DNA of 64,000 nucleotides from Candidatus Nitrosocosmicus agrestis (GCF_008389435.1 NZ_VUYS01000005.1:124001-188000); one strand, 5' to 3'; positions 1 through 10,197 are shown, counted from the stretch's first letter. Notes: generated by a model from the sequence alone, not told the origin. Numbers and translations are program-made.

Positions 1-495
1 GAGCGTTATCACGATATCAGAAATAATATGTATTCAATTTGCCTCTTGATTCGTTAGCAGAATTGGATAAACCAAAAAGAATTTGTTATTAAATTTAGAC
101 GTCTCTTTGTCCCTTTTTGATATCGTCAATTTCGTCTATGGATTTTTTTACTCTTTTTATCCATATTGATCTTTTGTCCGCACAACTCAATTCTAATTTC
201 GACACTCCATATTGAATTCATCATTAAACCTTAACCGGGTATGTAAATCTTTCACTTCAGGGTGAATGTCTTTGGCATTCTTCTAGCATCATCAAGAAAG
301 TCTCTATAGAATCATGATTCTTTATTTGATAATTCACTTTCTTGAACTACCATATGGCAGGAGAATATGATATAAAATAAAAGTTAAAAGTGAAAAGACA
401 TGCCTAATTTGCAGTATGACTCATATTGTTTCTTAATCTAGATGATAGTCTTTTAATTTATTCGGGTTACTCACTTATTGGTTTTATTTTATATG
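1..495. other. Gene-poor leading stretch
   Basis: No convincing gene is seen. The only candidate is a 36-codon minus-strand frame from a GTG at 205 to a stop at 95, with a charged composition (Lys/Asp/Ile rich), but there is no ribosome binding site or recognisable motif. The rest is A+T-rich. Confidence 0.4.
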
Positions 496-855
496 TTAAA
501 TGGTTTGGCCGGATTGGTATTCTTCTGTTGGTCTTAATACGTGGTGACCTCGTAACCAATTATGGACCTTTATATTAATAATGACATGGTTTTCCATGTG
601 TATGTGATTTTCAAAGCCATCGATGGTTATGCCATCTTCCAATGTAAAGTCTGGTGTGGTTCCCCATAGACAAACATGTTTGTTTTTAATTTTCTCATGG
701 CCCTGCATTGACCTGTTGTCGGTAAATTCATCAAGAAGACTAACATCGCCGAACAGTATCAATATCCCTCCTCTTTTTTCATATAGTGAAAGTTTGCCAT
801 TAAATTTCTTGTTTTTTCCAGGAAAAACCCAAACAGTGAATTTACGATAATCCAA
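496..855 (-). CDS. Conserved-looking hypothetical protein, 119 aa
   Basis: I do not recognise this family. The 119-residue product has a normal amino-acid composition, no signal peptide and no membrane segment, and reads like a small soluble beta-rich protein (GGILILFGDV near residue 30). Four His lie close together around residues 84-105, which might bind a metal. The start is a TTG, since no ATG is available at the N-terminus. The opposite-strand frame over 623-850 is Ser/Pro/Phe-rich and looks like a shadow. The gene stands alone, with more than 600 bp of non-coding DNA on the next side. Confidence 0.55.
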   Translation of the reverse strand: MDYRKFTVWVFPGKNKKFNGKLSLYEKRGGILILFGDVSLLDEFTDNRSMQGHEKIKNKHVCLWGTTPDFTLEDGITIDGFENHIHMENHVIINIKVHNWLRGHHVLRPTEEYQSGQTI

Positions 856-1509
856 TTATTTTCAGTATGTAGTTATTACATGGACACATCTAAAAAATTT
901 AAGTTAGTGATTTTACAGGTCAATTATATTATCATTTGGATAATCGTTAATTTACAATTAACCGAATTGTATGATTTTGACAAATAAAAACAATATGTAA
1001 ATTTTACCCGGTAGGATACTTGATATGAATAATGGTTTAGGAGGTAAGCTGTCAACAGACAACCTATATTAAATAATAAATTTACGATAATCAAAATATT
1101 TCTGTTAGGTATTATCCTATTTGTAGCATGTAGTTTAATAATGTACAACAGGTATTTTTCATATGCCTATGGACATTCTAAACGTTATTCTCTATTCTAT
1201 CTCCAAGTTAGATTTTTGAGCGGTCATTTAATTCCTTGCAACATAGTAATGACTTTTAGAGAATGACCTGAGCTTTAAAATATTAAGATAAAAGTAATGA
1301 ATTTCAAAAATGAGCGAATTGATATCCATGACTTGAGATAGGGATTGATTTTTGGCTATTTGCTATAATCAATGTGGTTGGTTAAAGTTTTAGTGATTTG
1401 AGCATTATAAATAAAAATCATCAAAATTCAAAAAACTATTATTTTTCAGTAAAAAAATGAGTGGTATATAAACAATGGTATAATTGTATTTCTGTTCGGG
1501 GAAAAATAT
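856..1509. other. Intergenic region with promoter of the 1510 gene
   Basis: No credible coding frame. A TATA box (TATATAAA, about 1465-1472) lies 38-45 bp before the ATG at 1510. It would place the transcript start near 1495 and give a leader of about 15 nt, short as is usual in these archaea. Confidence 0.45.
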
Positions 1510-2073
1510 ATGTATCATACTCATAATCTAAGTAAAGTAAATCAATTTCCATATACTACTGTAAAGGGAGTTGTATACGACCATGACCAAGATAGTTTAA
1601 CTAAAAATACACAATTAAAATTTCAAAGTCTGGACCGACAGAATTCGTTAATAACAAATTCTAATCATATGCAACAATGTCTTGTACCCAAGGGATTATC
1701 TCAACAAAGGACATTGTTTGTAGAATCAGATGACCAAATATTGTCCCTTTTTAGAATATATTTTGATTTGTTAGGTTTAGAGTCAGATATAATTGATTGC
1801 AAAGATAGGAATATGTCAAAGTATATTCAAATCAGGAGGAATGGAAAGAATTATGCTATGGTAGTTTTAGATACTCATTCGGAAGGAGTTTTAGTAGATA
1901 ATGTAAGAACAAAAATGTCTAAAGACCGTAATTCACAAATGATAATTTTGGTAACGACGATCAAAAAGCAATATTTGCCAAAAGAAATCTTAAATTTAAA
2001 ATCTATCAAAGATAGAAATATTTTGACAATGCCATTTAAACTTTCAGATTTGGCTGAGAAGTTAATACACTAA
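1510..2073 (+). CDS. Degenerate response-regulator receiver protein
   Basis: The 187-residue protein has an unstructured polar N-terminus (about residues 1-66) and a receiver-like domain (about 67-187). Visible landmarks are the acidic pair D74-D75 after strand 1, the putative phospho-acceptor D121 in VVLDTH, and the Thr pair T149-T150 in LVTT. The Lys-Pro motif before helix 5 is changed: the sequence reads TMPFKLSDL, so the Lys position holds Met. Phosphorylation-driven switching may therefore be impaired. There is no output domain, so the protein probably acts through protein contacts. A decayed histidine kinase lies downstream on the other strand, so its former partner may be lost. The receiver fold is clear; the biological role is unknown. 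Confidence 0.7.
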   Translation: MYHTHNLSKVNQFPYTTVKGVVYDHDQDSLTKNTQLKFQSLDRQNSLITNSNHMQQCLVPKGLSQQRTLFVESDDQILSLFRIYFDLLGLESDIIDCKDRNMSKYIQIRRNGKNYAMVVLDTHSEGVLVDNVRTKMSKDRNSQMIILVTTIKKQYLPKEILNLKSIKDRNILTMPFKLSDLAEKLIH

Positions 2074-2202
2074 GTTTGAATTTTACCTGTTATAGGGTAA
2101 GATAAAAGCATCGATTCTAATGTAAAAAACATGTTTAAGTAGGCCAGTTGCTTTGAATAAATAAAATAAATATGTTCGGTCGAATTAACCTGTGATACTA
2201 AT

Positions 2203-2601
2203 TTAGAAGTTAATACTTTTGTTACTATTACTATTATTACCAGACTCAAACCTGGCTACATCCAAAAGATTATTTACTAAAGTATCCAGTCTCAAAGCGA
2301 TTCGTGATATCCCTTCATGATGTTTGTAAAGTTGCCTTAGGAATCTTTCTAATTTCTTATCTAACAAAACATTATTATTCTTAAAAATGTCATCAAACAG
2401 TTCATCGTTCAGTTCTGAATATCCTGTTATTGCTTGAGTTGGGGTTTTAAGTTCGTGAGCAGCAGTATTAACAAACTCCCTTCCCATTTCTTCACTTTGA
2501 ACGAGTTTTTCACTTGATAGTTTTAAATCTTGGAGATTCTTCAAAAACTGACTTGTTTTATCCTTGACTTCATGTTTAAGTTTTTTATTTATTGACAGCA
2601 C
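2203..2601 (-). pseudogene. Histidine kinase remnant (HisKA domain only)
   Basis: The frame begins at the end of a hydrophobic stretch, passes through a coiled coil and contains a clear H-box, AAHELKTPTQAITGYSEL, the phospho-acceptor site of a HisKA dimerisation domain. The second HisKA helix follows (LVNNLLDVARFESG), then a Ser/Asn tail and a stop. The HATPase domain is absent, and a stop lies just upstream of the residual membrane segment, so the gene is truncated at both ends. The best start is a GTG. It cannot phosphorylate itself and is best read as a remnant of a membrane sensor kinase. It lies head-to-tail with another decayed gene upstream. Confidence 0.7.
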
Positions 2602-2626
2602 AATGGCAATAAAACTATATTAAAGC

Positions 2627-3178
2627 TATAAATCCTTCTACCGTAGTTTTAGTAAATATTTCTTTAAATCATTTCCAGTCATTTTCATTTTCATTTTGAA
2701 ATGCTTTTTCCTTCTGATAGTTTATCTTCCATTCGTATTCTGTTACTGCATTTATTCAATTTGTGTAAGCTAATTCTATCATTTTAGGGCCTTCAAGATC
2801 GTTATTAGAAAGAGGAATAGGAGAACCACTGATAAACATTATTGCGTCTACCATGCTGATGTACCTTTTTGCAAAAACAGAATCTATTTCTACCTATGGA
2901 GTGTCCGATTAAAGTGCATTTTACTACCCTTAGATACTTCGTCAGTTTATCCAGATCATCGATTGTGAAATTAAGTTTCTTGCCCTTTTTAGATCTCTAT
3001 GATCATGAAGCTCGTAGGCTATGATTCTGTACCTACTCGTTTTATAGTGTGATATTTGTTCTTTTCATATCGGTATATTTCCACTTAAAGGATGAATCAA
3101 AATATTTGGATAAAGGCCTTCATTTCCACAAGTTTCATAGTAGATTCTGAGACTATTATTTAATAGCAGATAAGGCAT
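2627..3178 (-). pseudogene. Alpha/beta hydrolase pseudogene
   Basis: Conceptual translation from the ATG at 3178 gives a hydrolase-type N-terminus (MPYLLLNNSLRIYYETCGN). In successive frames it then gives TLIGHSIG, the nucleophile elbow G-x-S-x-G of alpha/beta hydrolases, and MVDAIMFISGSPIPLSNND, the usual segment after it. At least two frameshifts and several stops break the gene, and the C-terminal catalytic Asp/His region is not recognisable. The family is secure from the elbow and its surroundings; the substrate is unknown. It runs straight into the kinase remnant on the same strand, so this 1-kb stretch is a block of decaying genes. Confidence 0.65.
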
Positions 3179-3370
3179 GAGTTATCGAATTTATTTTGGT
3201 ATAATAATCCATGACCCGAGGCTACCGTTATGTGCTTTATACCTATTTATCCCTTCTATTCCAAGGCAAATTCATTCACATTGAAGATTGTTAAAAGGGC
3301 TAACAAAAATTCATTTAGTGGACAATATATTGTCTATATTTATTTTTTGTTCTATATTATATTTTTACAG

Positions 3371-4279
3371 TTGACACTACATCCTCAAACATATAGTAGT
3401 CGGTTTGTAGGACAAATTGACAAGATATCTGTTAAAGATATTATATTGCCCGAATTTTGTCTACGAATGTCGTATTCATACTCAGATATCCAGGATATAT
3501 TACTTTCAATAAAAACAGATGGTCTTTTGCAGCCTATTATTGTCAGACCTAAAGATAACGGTTTGTTTGAAATTGTCGCAGGTTGTAGAAGATACCTATC
3601 CTGTAAGTCATTAGGCTGGAAGAAGGTTACCTGCCATATTATGCACTTAAATGACAGACAGGCATATGAAATTGCCTTAATTGAGAATATAAAACGAAAT
3701 TCAATCTCACCTTTGGAAGAAGCAGTTGCTTTTAGAAACTATGTTTATGATAATGGATGGGGTAGTATTACAGAATTGGCCAACAAAATGGGAACAAGCC
3801 CTAGTTATATATCAAAAAGAATCGCTCTTTTGGATTTACCCAATGACATTCATGAGAAAATAGAAAAGATGATCCTACCTCCAAGTTCTGCGGAAGAATT
3901 GCTTCAAATTAAAAATAGTGAAAAGCAGTCCGAATTGGCAAATTTGATTTCTAAGCGACATTTGTCTATCAAACAAATTCGAAAAAAGATAAAAGAAGAT
4001 CCCTATTACTGTGAAAATTCTGAGATGATTGATGTAAGAAGCGAATTGCAGTCATTTAATAAAACTGTGGTAGCTTTAAGGATTGCTTTGAACAGAATTT
4101 CTGATATGATGAATGATGATGATAATAGTGATAAAGAAGATAAGGAAAATTTTTTGATTAATGAGATGTTATCATTTAATGCTCGAGTTTTACGCGATCA
4201 AATAGATTACGTTTTGAGAACAAAGAAAAAATATGCAAAAAATATTTTTAAATGCCACCGTTTAATGACTAAAAATTAA
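3371..4279 (+). CDS. ParB-like DNA-binding protein (paralogue 1)
   Basis: A ParB/Spo0J-type protein with an N-terminal ParB domain (VAGCRRYLSCKSLGWKKV; then IALIENIKRNSISPLEEA), a central helix-turn-helix (ELANKMGTSPSYISKRIALL) and a helical C-terminus that could dimerise. It is a clear paralogue of the protein at 12324-13196, similar from the ParB domain to the end. The frame is open back to an ATG at 3230, but that adds a 47-residue hydrophobic leader from A+T-rich DNA which the paralogue lacks. The TTG at 3371 fits the paralogue's start and sits about 10-20 bp after a TATA-like stretch, so I prefer it. No ParA gene or centromere-like repeat is seen nearby, so it may act as a nucleoid or transcription factor. 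Confidence 0.75.
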   Translation: MTLHPQTYSSRFVGQIDKISVKDIILPEFCLRMSYSYSDIQDILLSIKTDGLLQPIIVRPKDNGLFEIVAGCRRYLSCKSLGWKKVTCHIMHLNDRQAYEIALIENIKRNSISPLEEAVAFRNYVYDNGWGSITELANKMGTSPSYISKRIALLDLPNDIHEKIEKMILPPSSAEELLQIKNSEKQSELANLISKRHLSIKQIRKKIKEDPYYCENSEMIDVRSELQSFNKTVVALRIALNRISDMMNDDDNSDKEDKENFLINEMLSFNARVLRDQIDYVLRTKKKYAKNIFKCHRLMTKN

Positions 4280-6080
4280 AATCTTAAAAGGAAATAGTGA
4301 CAATATTAAAAATTGATGTTTGATTCGATAAATACCTTTATTTTATATAAATATAAATTAAATATATTATTAACTAAACAACATGTTAACTAACTAGGAA
4401 CAGCTGGTTGTATTTTTTTATGTTTGTATAATATGTTAACAGACTCTTACAATATCATAATTAAGATCAATCTAAAAGAATTTTCTACATGTCTCCATAT
4501 TGATTCTAGTGCATTGTTGATTCACCACTAATTCAAAGCAAATAGGTTTATTCCATCTCATCAATTAATAGTGCAGTATCTTATTATTACTTATAAGCAA
4601 TGTTGACCAAGAAAGTCTGAGCAATACTAAAAGTGAATAAAATCAATGATTTGACTACAATATCTATGAATATGTTCTTGCCTTTCAATATTTTTTACTT
4701 GTGGAATACTCTTGGAATGACTGTATTATTCAAAGGATTCATGAGAAATACTTTTCATTAGATTGTAATAGTCATGATAATCGAGATTCTTTCTGATCCC
4801 TGTAATTCTACAAATGTAATACAATCTGATATACAACTTTAGCAATAAATTTTATAATCATCCGTAAAGATCAAAACAATTTTAGAAGTTGTGATATTAA
4901 CAATAGAAATTAACATTTCTTTCATTGTCAAGACTAAATTCTTTCTTCCTTTACTCTAGTCTCACAGAACCAATAATTCTCATGCTTTGATGTGTCCTGT
5001 GGAATGTTCTTGGTAAATATTTTCCATAATGTCCTTTCTGAAGTTCAAGGAATTTTGACAGTCTCGACTTCATAGTTGCACATTGAATTTGAGCTCGAAT
5101 TTACTCGTTAATCCGAGGATTATTGTGATTATTAGTAGGTCATTTTCCTATATACATATAAGATAATTTCAGAGTAATTATGATAGAAGTAGTAAGCAAT
5201 TCTTTAACCAATCAACTATTGTGTTAAAATCTGATTCTCAGAAAAGAAAAGTTGCCAGCTCGATATTAACTATTTGATCAATTTCCTGATCTTCTTTATG
5301 TGAAGATATATTTTTGGCAAAAATGAATACAGTCGCCATACTGCCATATTTCCATGTATGTATTATTTATAGCATCAAAATAAGACTCTGATCATATCGT
5401 AATACAAAAAGGTCAGTAAATGGATGATAATAGTTAACAATCATAACTACTATCTATGCCTTCTCTGAATAAAACCTAATTTAGAAGCAACAAGGACATT
5501 AATTAACTCTTTGTTACCTCATTTTGGTTTTCGTCTCATGCTCTTGTAGTTATATGAAGTTCGTAATAACAATTACAATAATGATAGTTTAGCAGCAGCA
5601 ACAACAATGGACAAGTAGTTTGCGACAGGTCTTAGCCAATATCATTGCTGAAAGCGCTATCAAATTGTCATTACTACTACTTTATTCACATGCAACATTC
5701 TTACATGAATTTTGCCTTTGTTGCTATTTCTATAGGCTATTTTATTTGTGCAAACAAGTTGATAAGTATAATACCATACTTTAGTAATATTAATAAAATT
5801 AACATAAATTGATGATTAAATAAAAGTATCAATATTTCTATTATTTATTAGACTCTGTTGGAAATGAGTCTAAATTTTGTTACTAATTAGTTAGATCTTT
5901 TTCATAATTTGGTGAATTGGTTTTGTTTTATTTTGATTGAACCTAAAATAGGGCTCCACAGAAAGCGATATGTCAAAAAGAATATTGCCATAATGATTCC
6001 AATTTTTAGTCGATTCAACATATGATATTAAATAATAATTAAAAAATCAGATAAAATGCTAAAAATATAGAGATATTTAT
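4280..6080. other. 1.8-kb gene-free stretch
   Basis: All six frames are densely stopped. I see no tRNA, no CRISPR-type repeats and no recognisable protein fragment, only A+T-rich sequence with scattered short tracts. It may be a decayed accessory region or carry unrecognised small RNAs. Confidence 0.4.
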
Positions 6081-6512
6081 CTAGCTCTGTGATGCTGCGT
6101 TGCTACCAGAGTTTTCCTGGTTTTGGACGTTGATGTAGTTACCAGAGCCTATTGTATCTCCACCAGAAACTACATTGCTTGTTTGGCTTGAGGATTGTGA
6201 TTGGCTGATGCTTTGGTCTGCAAAGTTGCCGCCTTGACCACTTTGAGCTAATGCGTTGTTACCAGTATTTTTTTGATGTTGGAAGCTTAGATTATTGCAT
6301 GAGAGAAATGTTGTTCCACCAGAGACACACCCAGCATTTTGACTTGATGACTGCGATTGTGATATAGACTGTTTTGCTTTATTTGCTTTCTTATGCGTTG
6401 CAAAGGCGTCATCGATAGCCACTAGGGGACTTGCTATCAAAGCTAATGCGACCACAATAGCGATTGATGCTGTAATTACGTATTTCTTGTTGTGAATATT
6501 TGTTTTATTCAT
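6081..6512 (-). CDS. Secreted curlin-like repeat protein
   Basis: A 143-residue exported protein. The signal peptide covers about residues 1-40 (hydrophobic ITASIAIVVALALIASPLVA) with likely cleavage after AFA in DDAFATHKK. The mature part is Ser/Gln/Asn-rich and holds two repeat units. Each begins QSISQSQSSSQ, continues with a VSGG..T..S.N segment and ends in Q.Q.N.G.NA..QS. The first unit has two Cys (GCVSGG and LSCNN); the second lacks both. The Q-x-G-x-x-N-x-A spacing resembles curlin repeats of bacterial amyloid subunits. A shorter relative is encoded at 60826-61092 with the same AFAT-K-K junction and Cys pair. The amyloid role is inference; export and the family relationship are seen directly. 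Confidence 0.7.
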   Translation of the reverse strand: MNKTNIHNKKYVITASIAIVVALALIASPLVAIDDAFATHKKANKAKQSISQSQSSSQNAGCVSGGTTFLSCNNLSFQHQKNTGNNALAQSGQGGNFADQSISQSQSSSQTSNVVSGGDTIGSGNYINVQNQENSGSNAASQS

Positions 6513-6850
6513 ATAATTGCTATAATAGAAAAAATATATTGAATTTGCTAACTAGGTGCAATACTCTAATATTCTAGCAGTTTTAGAATTAATCCATAAA
6601 ACCTCCAATAACTAATTACTATTGGGTCCAGGTATACATTAGATATATGATTTTATTATTCATAATTGCACCAAAAAATTAACATTTTCTAGATTTAATG
6701 ATTCTTTAAGTTATTAATTCTTTCATTTTATCACCTTTCACCTAATATATGCTACACTTATACAATCGATTTTAAAGATTCTTTCTTCTTATATCATAAT
6801 AATATCTCATACTAGGAAAATAAACAAGTAATTATCCATTTCTGGTTTTG
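6513..6850. other. Intergenic region
   Basis: A+T-rich spacer between two minus-strand genes. It should hold the promoter of the secreted repeat protein. No gene is seen. Confidence 0.4.
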
Positions 6851-7132
6851 CTAAAACTTTCCAAACCTGTTCTTTAAATCAATTATATATTCATCAATAG
6901 CAAATTCTTTGAATCTGTCAGATCTTAAATTAGACAAGCTGTTTTCTATCTGTCTACCTACTATGTTATTCTTAATATTATTTCTCATACCAGAAATTTC
7001 TACTCCTACGGGCTTGTCGTTTTTATCCAGATCTACATAGATATTTTTGCTTATAGGTTCGGTTTTTACTATTTTGTTATCGGTGAATTTTACGTATCCT
7101 GCATCTAAATCATCATTATAATGAGTACTCAT
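6851..7132 (-). CDS. DUF2283-family small protein
   Basis: The 93-residue protein matches the DUF2283 pattern: HYNDDLDAGYVKFTDNKIVKT at the N-terminus, then YVDLDKNDKPVGVEISG, the paired beta-hairpin signature of this family (a Y-x-x-x-x-D-x-x-Y half followed by V-D-x-D-x-x-G-x-x-V-G-I-E-I). The rest is a charged helical tail. The molecular function of DUF2283 proteins is not established; in bacteria they are small soluble proteins often found near toxin-antitoxin or mobile genes. Here it stands alone, with non-coding DNA on both sides. The ATG start gives the full-length domain. Confidence 0.7.
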   Translation of the reverse strand: MSTHYNDDLDAGYVKFTDNKIVKTEPISKNIYVDLDKNDKPVGVEISGMRNNIKNNIVGRQIENSLSNLRSDRFKEFAIDEYIIDLKNRFGKF

Positions 7133-8122
7133 ATTATATCACACTAAGCTGAACTAGATCGAATCCGACCAATAAAAACATGTCGGAATATTAATTAATT
7201 GATCTGTATGAGGTGTAGCTTCCCAATCCTAAAATCTAAACGATACATTACCTGTGTACTAATATTATTGGTTAACAATGAAGAATTTAGATTTACGGAT
7301 TTATTGTTTGTTAAAGTCTTTACCTTTTCTTGCAATATTATTATCCCAAGACAATTATCTTGTATGTTTATATCTTTGTATCAAATTTTCTCATCTTGCT
7401 TTTCCATATCTTCTATCATCTTTATCATATTAGTTATGAAAATTGCAGTTTTTAATTTGTGGTGGGCTATGAGCATCAACAATGGTAAATATTCTATCAT
7501 CTTCCTAGTTGACTACTTCAAGTGAATAAGATGGTCTGCTAAGGTTGGGTCTGACCTAGTCCATTGTTCTGCAGAATGGTGAAATAACTATAATCCCATT
7601 AAATTCTTTTGATTCAATTTATCATATTATTCGAGATCTTGATGTATAGATGACGATATCGTAAAAGAGGAATGACAAGGGTAGCTTTTTATGATCACTC
7701 GCATGCTGGCTCATAAAAGGTTAGGCAGCCAGTGACTATATCTACCACGTAATTAGACTCTGAACACAAAAACAATAAAATATTTTTTACTATAATAAAT
7801 TTTGTTTGTAATTCTAGTTGTCTTATATTATACTAAATCAAAAATTTTATTCATAGCTAATGAAGATGATACCTTCATGGATAGAATGTCAGTTATCAGT
7901 CTTTTAATATTAGGCCTGTACTACATTATCAATCTAGATTTCTTATATGATTTCTACGAGTATCGGTACAATTGAGAGTAATAATTAATTAAGTTGCTTT
8001 CTCATTTTTATATTAAGAGTATTAGTTCTTGAGCACTCTTTATCAGAATACTTTTAAATATCATTTTGATTCTAGTTGCACAAACAAACTTTAAAACATT
8101 GTATTTAGAGGATAGATATTAT
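7133..8122. other. Intergenic region
   Basis: About 1 kb with no convincing gene. A 108-codon plus-strand frame at 7199-7525 starts at a TTG, is Phe/Ile/Ser-rich with no motif and is probably chance. The promoter of the 8123 gene lies at its right end. Confidence 0.4.
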
Positions 8123-8422
8123 ATGGTTAAAGTAGGATTGTACGTTCAATTAGAAGCAAAAGCCGGTAAGGAAGACGAAGTAGAGCAATTTCTCAAGAGC
8201 GGGTTATCAATCGTTCAAGGGGAGCCAAATACAGTAGCGTGGTTTGCAATTCGATTAGGGCCAACCACATTTGGTATATTTGATGCATTTCCAGATGAGA
8301 ATGGTCGACAGCAGCATCTTTCAGGACAAGTTGCTGCTGCGTTAATGGAAAAGTCTGCAGAATTATTTGGTAGTTCACCTATTATCAAGAAGGTAGATGT
8401 TATTGCATCTAAACTTCCTTAA
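8123..8422 (+). CDS. Antibiotic-biosynthesis-monooxygenase-type (ABM) protein
   Basis: A 99-residue single-domain protein of the dimeric alpha/beta-barrel ABM superfamily: GLYVQLEAKAGKEDEVEQFL as strand 1 and helix 1, a central VAWFAIRLGPTTFGIFDAF strand pair, and HLSGQVAAALMEKSAELF as the second helix. Members include quinol monooxygenases (YgiN), heme oxygenases and many small stress proteins; the substrate cannot be read from this sequence. The frame is open upstream to 8066, but the ATG at 8123 gives the canonical domain start. It stands alone and is probably a cytoplasmic homodimer. Confidence 0.8.
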   Translation: MVKVGLYVQLEAKAGKEDEVEQFLKSGLSIVQGEPNTVAWFAIRLGPTTFGIFDAFPDENGRQQHLSGQVAAALMEKSAELFGSSPIIKKVDVIASKLP

Positions 8423-9103
8423 CTCACTTTACCTCAATTATATTAAATGAATCACAAGAAGGTAGATTAATTGTAGATCGGTTGGCAATCTATGATCTCG
8501 TCTATTAAAAAAATTCAAAATGGATTGTTTCGTAGTCACCTCTATGCAATTGTTGGCAATGGATCTTCGGGGCATAAAATTCAAAGATGGTGTGCAAATA
8601 ACTCTGGATTTGCTAAGGTTTGTCAAATGCTCCACAACATATTCTTGTCTTAAACTTCCATTGTTATATAAAATATTTATGTCAATCAGCATGTCCGTTA
8701 ATTAGATGAAAAATATCAGGAACTTTTGTATTTGTAATATTTTGAACTTTCATCCTATCCGCTTTGATTCATAGGGTTTTTTGAACTTTCATTTTGACCA
8801 ATTATGTTTAGAAGCAATTCTGTGTCTGTCATTCCTATACCAAATAATAGCAATGATACGAATAAAATAGCAATTACCATATCAAATAAGGTTTATTTTT
8901 TCAACATGTCAATAGATTCAATATTGTAATGGTGCGAGAGTATGTTGCTAAAGTGTTTTTTTCTGAACTTAGATTTATACGGTCCTATTTAAGTTATATC
9001 AAGAATGTATTAATTAATTAGTATTATTTTTTGAATTTGAAATTTTATTGTGAATGAGAATTGTGATTTATTACAAAGATGTATTATAAGTTACATCTGC
9101 AGT
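8423..9103. other. Intergenic region
   Basis: Overlapping short frames on both strands at 8438-8705 carry no motif and cancel one another as candidates. No RNA gene or repeat is recognised. Confidence 0.4.
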
Positions 9104-9460
9104 TTAAGAAAAAAGCCAATGATTTATTGCAGCATACAAAATACTATATTGAGATTCTAACCAGAAATTAGGGCCATCCAAAATAGGCAATCTAAACTCG
9201 CTGACTCTTGAGTTTTTAGTTGTATCTTCCACTTCTTTTATTTTGATTTGATATACATGCGTATTTGAGATATCATAAACTACGAATTCAGGTCCATTAT
9301 TGCACCAGGGAGAAATCACCAGAGAAAGAGTGAAAAAGGCAGAAAGAGAGGGAAATAGTGGAATTGTAATTAGCAATGTATAATATAGTAATACTAAACA
9401 TTCCCACTGTATTATTTTGCATATAGTGTTATTTAAAAACCTCAAATAGATCTTGTTCAT
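9104..9460 (-). CDS. Possible small membrane protein
   Basis: A 118-residue frame with one strongly hydrophobic stretch near residues 20-50 and a polar C-terminal part (EFVVYDISNTHVYQIKIKEV) that reads like real protein. I do not recognise a family. If real, it would be anchored by its N-terminus with the C-terminal domain outside. It is divergent from the DM13-protein gene, with 83 bp between them, so they could share a promoter region. It could also be chance. Confidence 0.4.
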   Translation of the reverse strand: MNKIYLRFLNNTICKIIQWECLVLLYYTLLITIPLFPSLSAFFTLSLVISPWCNNGPEFVVYDISNTHVYQIKIKEVEDTTKNSRVSEFRLPILDGPNFWLESQYSILYAAINHWLFS

Positions 9461-9543
9461 CCAATCTTTTCCAAAGTAATTTGGTATAAATCTGGAAACA
9501 ATATGGAAAATCGCTTATAATATTCCAGGGTAGTCTACTTATT

Positions 9544-10197
9544 ATGAACGATAAAAGGTCTTTTAGTCTTTATAAAAAAATTTCATGCCTCGCAATAGGT
9601 ATAGTTGCTGCAATGGTGACATATTATCTGGCTTCACCATTGTTCATATCAACAGAACTAAATGAACCATTTCCACTCAATACTGCTACTTCAATCTCAT
9701 ATGACAAATTTAATAATATGGCTGAGGTTGAACGGGCCGAAGTTGCAGAAAATATGAGCAAAAGTGAGAAAACCCAGTTAATGATTCAATATGCCAACAT
9801 TAGTAGTAGTAGTTCGAATAATAAAATTGATGAATTCATAAACGATACAGCTAGGACATCTGAAATGAATAATTCAATAATTTCAGGGTCTTTTATAGGT
9901 GTAAATGATGGAATCCACAATGCAGAAGGTATTGCAAAAATTATTCCAATTCAGGATGATGCAAATATACTTAGATTAGAAAACTTAAAGGTTACGAATG
10001 GGCCAGATCTTTATGTTTATTTGTCCACAGATAAAAGTGCAACTGACTTTGTTAATCTGGGAAAATTAAAAGCTAATAATGGCAATCAAAATTATAACAT
10101 TCCTGTTGGTACTGACTTATCTAATTATAATACCGTTTTAATCTGGTGTAAAGCATTTTCAGTTCTATTTGGTAGTGCTGAACTCAAGGATACATAG
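9544..10197 (+). CDS. Exported DM13-domain protein
   Basis: The 217-residue protein has a short cytoplasmic N-terminus, one membrane segment or uncleaved signal (CLAIGIVAAMVTYYLASPLF, about 15-34), a polar linker and a C-terminal DM13 domain (about 113-215). The domain shows ISGSFIGVNDGIHNAEGIAK, the central GPDLYVYLST and the final YNTVLIWCKAFSVLFGSAEL, with a single Cys in the last conserved block. DM13 domains are extracellular and have been proposed to take part in redox reactions through that Cys; this is family knowledge, not proof here. It likely faces the pseudoperiplasm. The gene is monocistronic. Confidence 0.75.
   Translation: MNDKRSFSLYKKISCLAIGIVAAMVTYYLASPLFISTELNEPFPLNTATSISYDKFNNMAEVERAEVAENMSKSEKTQLMIQYANISSSSSNNKIDEFINDTARTSEMNNSIISGSFIGVNDGIHNAEGIAKIIPIQDDANILRLENLKVTNGPDLYVYLSTDKSATDFVNLGKLKANNGNQNYNIPVGTDLSNYNTVLIWCKAFSVLFGSAELKDT

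Noticed and set aside
623-850. 75-codon plus-strand frame opposite the gene at 496-855
   Set aside because: Antisense of a better candidate and with an unlikely composition.
7199-7525. 108-codon plus-strand frame with hydrophobic stretches
   Set aside because: TTG start, no motif, biased to Ile/Phe/Ser as expected of A+T-rich non-coding DNA.
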